Origin: Hyphomicrobiaceae bacterium
GTDB lineage: Bacteria > Pseudomonadota > Alphaproteobacteria > Rhizobiales > MH13
Length of the DNA stretch: 8,250 nucleotides
Assembly (NCBI GenBank): GCA_020442235.1
Contig: JAGRKQ010000123.1
Location: forward strand, 7,956-16,205
Direction: 5' to 3'
Numbering within the stretch: position 1 is the first letter of the stretch; each line of letters begins with the position of its first letter. The notes beneath the pieces are model-generated. The model saw only the letters and a list, made by a program, of their open reading frames with translations, was not told the DNA's origin and made no database searches. This document shows positions 5,632 through 8,250 of the stretch, piece after piece. The translations under genes were made by a program, and so were the position numbers.

Positions 5632-7353
5632 TCAGATGCTCACATCGAGCCGGCGAAGTGAAAGGCGTTGCGGCGGGGTTTCGCCCTCGGGACCGGTATC
5701 GGTGCCGGCGCGGGTGTCGCCGCCCGTGCCGCGTCCGCCCGGCTGGCCGTCCTGACCGCCGGTGAAGCCGGCCTGGCCGTCGCGTCCGGCGCCGAAGCCG
5801 CCGGTTTCATCTCGCAGCGACAGGGAAACCGAGCCCGGCTCGGTCTTGAGGCCGGCCTGCTGAAGGGCGCGTTCCAGCGCGCGCTGGTCCTGACGCAGGA
5901 CATCGAGCGTTTCGGAACGATCGACGGTCAGATGCGTGCGGGTGTTGCCGTCCGGGTCGATCTCGAGGCGCACCGAGATGCGGCCGAGTTCGGGCGGATC
6001 GAGGCGAATGTCGAACTGGGTCTTGCCGCCCTGCGCCTGGCGCACGACCTCGGCGGCAACGAGCGGCGCGGCAAGCTGCACGGCGGGCGAACCGGTCACG
6101 CCGCCGGCGGCGGCCGCACCGGGCTGCGTCGTCGGGGCCGGCGTGAAGGGCTGCGCGGCGAGACGCTGGGCGAAGCTCTCACCGGTCTCGCGCATCAACT
6201 GTGCGGTGTCGATATCGGCGGTTTCAGCCGAAAAGACCCGCGCGAAGGCACCGGCTTCGCCCAGTTGCGGGCGGCGGGGCGGAGCGGGTGTTTCGATCTC
6301 GCCGACAGGCGTATCCGCGTTGCTGGCAGTTTCTGCCGGCGCAAGGCCGGGCTTTTCACCAACCTTCTGCAAGGCGTCGTGTGCCCTTGCGGCTGCGGCC
6401 TCGCCGGCGGGCGTCTCGCCGCTGAGGACCGCATGGCCCGGCGTGGCGCCGCGCCGGTTCTGCGCCAGCGGGGCGAGGGGCTGTTCGGGGGTGTCCGTTC
6501 CGGCATCCTCCGGCATGCTGGCCGGCGCAGGGGCAGCAAGCGCGCCATCGGGCGTTTCGTCACCCGCCGGGAGCGGGATTTCGCCGTCTTCGGCAAGCGG
6601 CAGTTCTTCTTCGGTGGTTTCTTCCCCGGTTTCCATCACCGTCACGGGAAGCGGCAGCACCGTCGCCTCGGGCTGCGGCGTTTGTGCCATCAGGGCCGCA
6701 AGTTCGGCATCGCTCGTGCCGGCATCATCCGTCTTGTCGGTTTCGCCGGCAGCTTCCGTGGCACTGTCTGCGGTCGCAGCGATGAGGAGGGCAGTCTCTT
6801 CATCCGTCAGAGGCGCGGGCAACTCTGCAACCGGATCGATTTCGACGGCCGGCACTGCGGCAGCGGCTTCGTCCAGCACGGCCACACTGTCTTCGGCCGC
6901 GACCGCATCCAGAGGGGTGGCGTCTTCTTCTGTGGGGGCCGAAACTTCTGCGGCCTTTGTATCCGAGGTTTCAGCCTCGGCAGGCGTTGCCGCCTTGTCG
7001 TCACCGGCCGCCGGCGAGGGGGCATCGTCCTTGGACTCTGCGGTTTTTCTCGCCCCGGATCGCGCGCCTTCGCTTTTTTCGCGCGCTGCGGCCGCATCGC
7101 TGTCGCGGGCGGTTGCCGCATCATCGCTGCGCGCTTCGCTCGATGCCCGCTCCGGGCGGTCCGAAGGACGCGGCGCGTCGCTGCGCATTGTTTCGGGCGT
7201 CGCGCGCGGTGCCTCCGGCCGTTCACGGCCCTCCAGAAGGCTGGCAAAAGGCACCGCATCGGCACTGCGCGCACGGGTTTGCGCTGTGCGCGGGGAAGGC
7301 GCGATGGAAGAAACACGATCGAGATCGACGGCAGCACTGGGCACGTTGCGCAC
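5632..7353 (-). CDS. fliK: FliK, flagellar hook-length control protein
   Basis: Exported molecular ruler that measures the hook and switches export from hook to filament subunits through FlhB. The 573-residue product has a long, poorly conserved Ala/Pro/Glu/Thr-rich middle (about 45-360), the usual character of the ruler part, then the conserved Flg_hook C-terminal domain (about 420-515). The domain is recognised by FDIRLDPPELGRISVRLEID (447-466) and the following LDVLRQDQRALERALQQAGL (483-502). A Gly-rich tail (about 517-555) with repeated GQ-GG units ends in basic RLSLRRLDVSI. The N-terminal DAVPFASLLEG (32-42) resembles the start of other alphaproteobacterial FliK proteins. The first codon is GTG (7353-7351), directly after an in-frame TGA, with no clear Shine-Dalgarno; another GTG at 7344 is possible. 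The sigma54 promoter 36 nt upstream supports a start here. The Caulobacter equivalent was first called flaD. Confidence 0.9.
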   Translation of the reverse strand: MRNVPSAAVDLDRVSSIAPSPRTAQTRARSADAVPFASLLEGRERPEAPRATPETMRSDAPRPSDRPERASSEARSDDAATARDSDAAAAREKSEGARSGARKTAESKDDAPSPAAGDDKAATPAEAETSDTKAAEVSAPTEEDATPLDAVAAEDSVAVLDEAAAAVPAVEIDPVAELPAPLTDEETALLIAATADSATEAAGETDKTDDAGTSDAELAALMAQTPQPEATVLPLPVTVMETGEETTEEELPLAEDGEIPLPAGDETPDGALAAPAPASMPEDAGTDTPEQPLAPLAQNRRGATPGHAVLSGETPAGEAAAARAHDALQKVGEKPGLAPAETASNADTPVGEIETPAPPRRPQLGEAGAFARVFSAETADIDTAQLMRETGESFAQRLAAQPFTPAPTTQPGAAAAGGVTGSPAVQLAAPLVAAEVVRQAQGGKTQFDIRLDPPELGRISVRLEIDPDGNTRTHLTVDRSETLDVLRQDQRALERALQQAGLKTEPGSVSLSLRDETGGFGAGRDGQAGFTGGQDGQPGGRGTGGDTRAGTDTGPEGETPPQRLSLRRLDVSI

Positions 7354-7399
7354 TCACGAGAGAGCGTCCGGGTGGACGCAGGAATCCTGTGCTGTCCAA

Positions 7400-7415
7400 T
7401 CCAAATGGCGTGCCA
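7400..7415 (-). promoter_or_regulatory. Sigma54 (-24/-12) promoter of fliK-flgD
   Basis: Minus strand TGGCACG-N4-TTGGA. The -24 element TGGCACG is perfect. The -12 element TTGG differs from TTGC by one base. The spacing is canonical: ten bases separate the GG pair at -24 from the conserved G of the -12 element. It predicts a start near 7389 and a 36-nt leader before the fliK GTG. Hook and late flagellar operons use sigma54 with FlbD in Caulobacter, and flbD lies in this same cluster. Confidence 0.78.
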
Positions 7416-7430
7416 GATTCGTTGCGACGC

Positions 7431-7456
7431 AAAAAACCCATCAAAAACAATATATT
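7431..7456. promoter_or_regulatory. A/T-tract linker, possible IHF or bend site
   Basis: In otherwise GC-rich DNA this stretch has A6 (7431-7436), ATCAAAAACAA (7440-7450) and TATATT (7451-7456). It lies between the sigma54 promoter and the putative enhancers, the usual place for an IHF-induced bend. It contains the ATCAA core of the IHF consensus, but the TTR part does not fit well. Intrinsic A-tract bending would serve the same purpose. Confidence 0.4.
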
Positions 7457-7485
7457 GCCGGATTTACCACCATGCGGAACCGGCG

Positions 7486-7501
7486 GCAGGCCGATGCCTG
7501 C
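7486..7501. repeat. Inverted repeat upstream of fliK
   Basis: GCAGGC and GCCTGC arms (6 bp, perfect) are separated by CGAT. It abuts the CGGCA-N5-TGCCG dyad at 7503-7517 and lies about 97-112 bases upstream of the predicted fliK start. It may be part of the FlbD enhancer or just GC-rich background. Confidence 0.4.
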
Positions 7502-7502
7502 G

Positions 7503-7541
7503 CGGCAACATCTGCCGGGAAGAAGGCCGGGATTGCCGGGA
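7503..7541 (-). promoter_or_regulatory. Candidate FlbD enhancer cluster of fliK-flgD
   Basis: Three identical GCCGGGA heptamers lie on the plus strand (7514-7520, 7526-7532, 7535-7541); on the minus strand they read TCCCGGC. The first is also half of a dyad, CGGCA-N5-TGCCG (7503-7517). On the minus strand 7519-7504 reads CCCGGCA-N4-TTGCC, matching the site over the fliF -10. A further half site TTGCCGG is at 7455-7461. The cluster is roughly 115-150 bases upstream of the sigma54 start, typical for enhancer-binding proteins. FlbD as the binder is inference. Confidence 0.55.
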
Positions 7542-7557
7542 GGCATGGCGAACGGCT

Positions 7558-7586
7558 TTGTCGCCGGCGGCACGATGGGGTATAGG
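7558..7586 (+). promoter_or_regulatory. Probable housekeeping promoter of mnmA
   Basis: TTGTCG (7558-7563, four of six -35 consensus bases) and TATAGG (7581-7586, four of six -10 bases) are separated by exactly 17 bp. The predicted start near 7592 leaves about 38 nt before the mnmA ATG. The promoter is divergent from fliK and starts 17 bp beyond the last of the GCCGGGA repeats. Confidence 0.5.
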
Positions 7587-7629
7587 AAGCGCTCTTGCCT
7601 CGGGACCTTGACCCTCGAACGCGAGCTGG

Positions 7630-8250
7630 ATGATGAGCGAACAGATCTGTCTTGAAGGTGTCGAACCGGGCGCCCGCGTGGTCGTTGCCATGTCGGGGGG
7701 CGTCGATTCCTCGGTTGTGGCCGGCCTTCTTTCCCGCAGCGGCTATGAAGTCGTCGGGATCACCCTGCAGCTTTACGATCATGGCGAGGCGGTGCATCGC
7801 AAGGGTGCCTGCTGCGCCGGCCAGGACATCCGCGATGCGCGGCGTGTGGCCGCCGATCTCGGCATTGCCCATTACGTGCTCGACTATGAGGAGCGTTTCC
7901 GCAGCGCCGTCATCGACGCCTTTGCCGAATCCTATGCTGCCGGCGAAACGCCGATCCCCTGTGTCGCCTGCAACCAGACGGTCAAGTTTTCCGACCTGAT
8001 GGGGGTGGCGAACGATCTGGGCGCGGCGGCGCTGGCGACGGGCCATTATGTCGATGCGCATCTTGAAGACGGGCGGATGGCGATGTTTCGCCCGACCGAT
8101 CTTTCGCGCGACCAGAGCTATTTTCTCTTCGCCACGACGCAGGCGCAGCTCGACCGGCTGCGCTTTCCGCTCGGCCATCTGACGAAGCCGGAAACGCGCG
8201 CGATCGCAGCCGGGCTGGGGCTCGACATTGCCGACAAGCCGGACAGCCAG
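7630..8250 (+). CDS. mnmA: MnmA, tRNA 2-thiouridine(34) synthase (3' part beyond window)
   Basis: Cytoplasmic thiouridylase that puts sulfur on U34 of the tRNAs for Lys, Glu and Gln, using ATP and persulfide sulfur. The 207 visible residues, just over half of the usual roughly 360-400, begin with a PP-loop ATP site, SGGVDSS (22-28). Next come [14 protein letters not shown] (61-74), the [13 protein letters not shown] segment (108-120), whose C114 aligns with the catalytic Cys before Asn in E. coli MnmA (C102), and ATGHY (136-140). DQSYFLF (161-167) and KPDSQ (203-207) complete the match. The second catalytic Cys lies just past the right edge. Two ATG codons in tandem (7630 and 7633) could start it; neither has a strong Shine-Dalgarno, so the choice is arbitrary. 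It is unrelated to the flagellar genes and is transcribed divergently from fliK. Confidence 0.96.
   Translation, partial: MMSEQICLEGVEPGARVVVAMSGGVDSSVVAGLLSRSGYEVVGITLQLYDHGEAVHRKGACCAGQDIRDARRVAADLGIAHYVLDYEERFRSAVIDAFAESYAAGETPIPCVACNQTVKFSDLMGVANDLGAAALATGHYVDAHLEDGRMAMFRPTDLSRDQSYFLFATTQAQLDRLRFPLGHLTKPETRAIAAGLGLDIADKPDSQ

Noticed and set aside
5668..7611. Open frames of 647 and 549 codons on the plus strand opposite fliK
   Set aside because: Low-complexity Gly/Arg or Ala/Ser products produced by the repetitive GC-rich fliK sequence; FliK has the true conserved domain.
7441..8178. Open frame of 245 codons on the minus strand opposite mnmA
   Set aside because: Shadow of mnmA; it also covers the fliK enhancer and the mnmA promoter and has no family match.
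1..8250. A novel defence, mobile or biosynthetic system
   Set aside because: Every gene belongs to a known flagellar, cell-cycle or tRNA-modification family, gaps are short, and there are no transposase, integrase, repeat array or toxin-like genes.

Overview
The window is GC-rich (by eye about 60-65 % G+C) and carries a Caulobacter-type flagellar cluster on the minus strand, followed by a divergent housekeeping gene. FlbD, the CtrA antagonist SciP, the FliH/FlbE-type protein and an EYPQ-type FliG together point to an alphaproteobacterium with a CtrA cell-cycle network. I cannot name the genus safely. Gene density is high and no gene looks broken or foreign. I see no IS element, tRNA, rRNA or CRISPR array.

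Layout from right to left, the direction of transcription on the minus strand: fliK (hook-length control, 5632-7353) and flgD (hook cap, 4941-5621) form one operon. Next is the single gene sciP (4537-4815), closed by a hairpin terminator at 4481-4505. Then comes the tightly packed operon fliF-fliG-fliH-fliN-flbD (4337 down to the window edge), which encodes the MS ring, the switch and C-ring parts, the export regulator and a sigma54 activator; flbD is cut by the window start. On the plus strand, mnmA (tRNA 2-thiouridylase) starts at 7630, diverges from fliK and runs off the right edge.

The regulatory layout is the most rewarding part. A near-consensus sigma54 promoter (7400-7415) sits 36 nt upstream of the fliK start. 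It is preceded by an A/T-tract and a cluster of TCCCGGC repeats and dyads that look like enhancer sites for FlbD. CtrA-like boxes precede fliF (4404-4418) and sciP (4872-4886). A dyad closely resembling one in the fliK enhancer (shared pattern CCCGGCA-N4-TTGCC) overlaps the probable -10 of fliF, which is where a FlbD repressor site would be expected from the Caulobacter model. The window therefore appears to contain most of the class II to class III flagellar switch. CtrA would turn on fliF...flbD, FlbD would turn on fliK-flgD and turn down fliF, and SciP would restrain CtrA. All sites are read by eye and untested. I did not find an undescribed system; the novelty is limited to site architecture and a few unusual residues.
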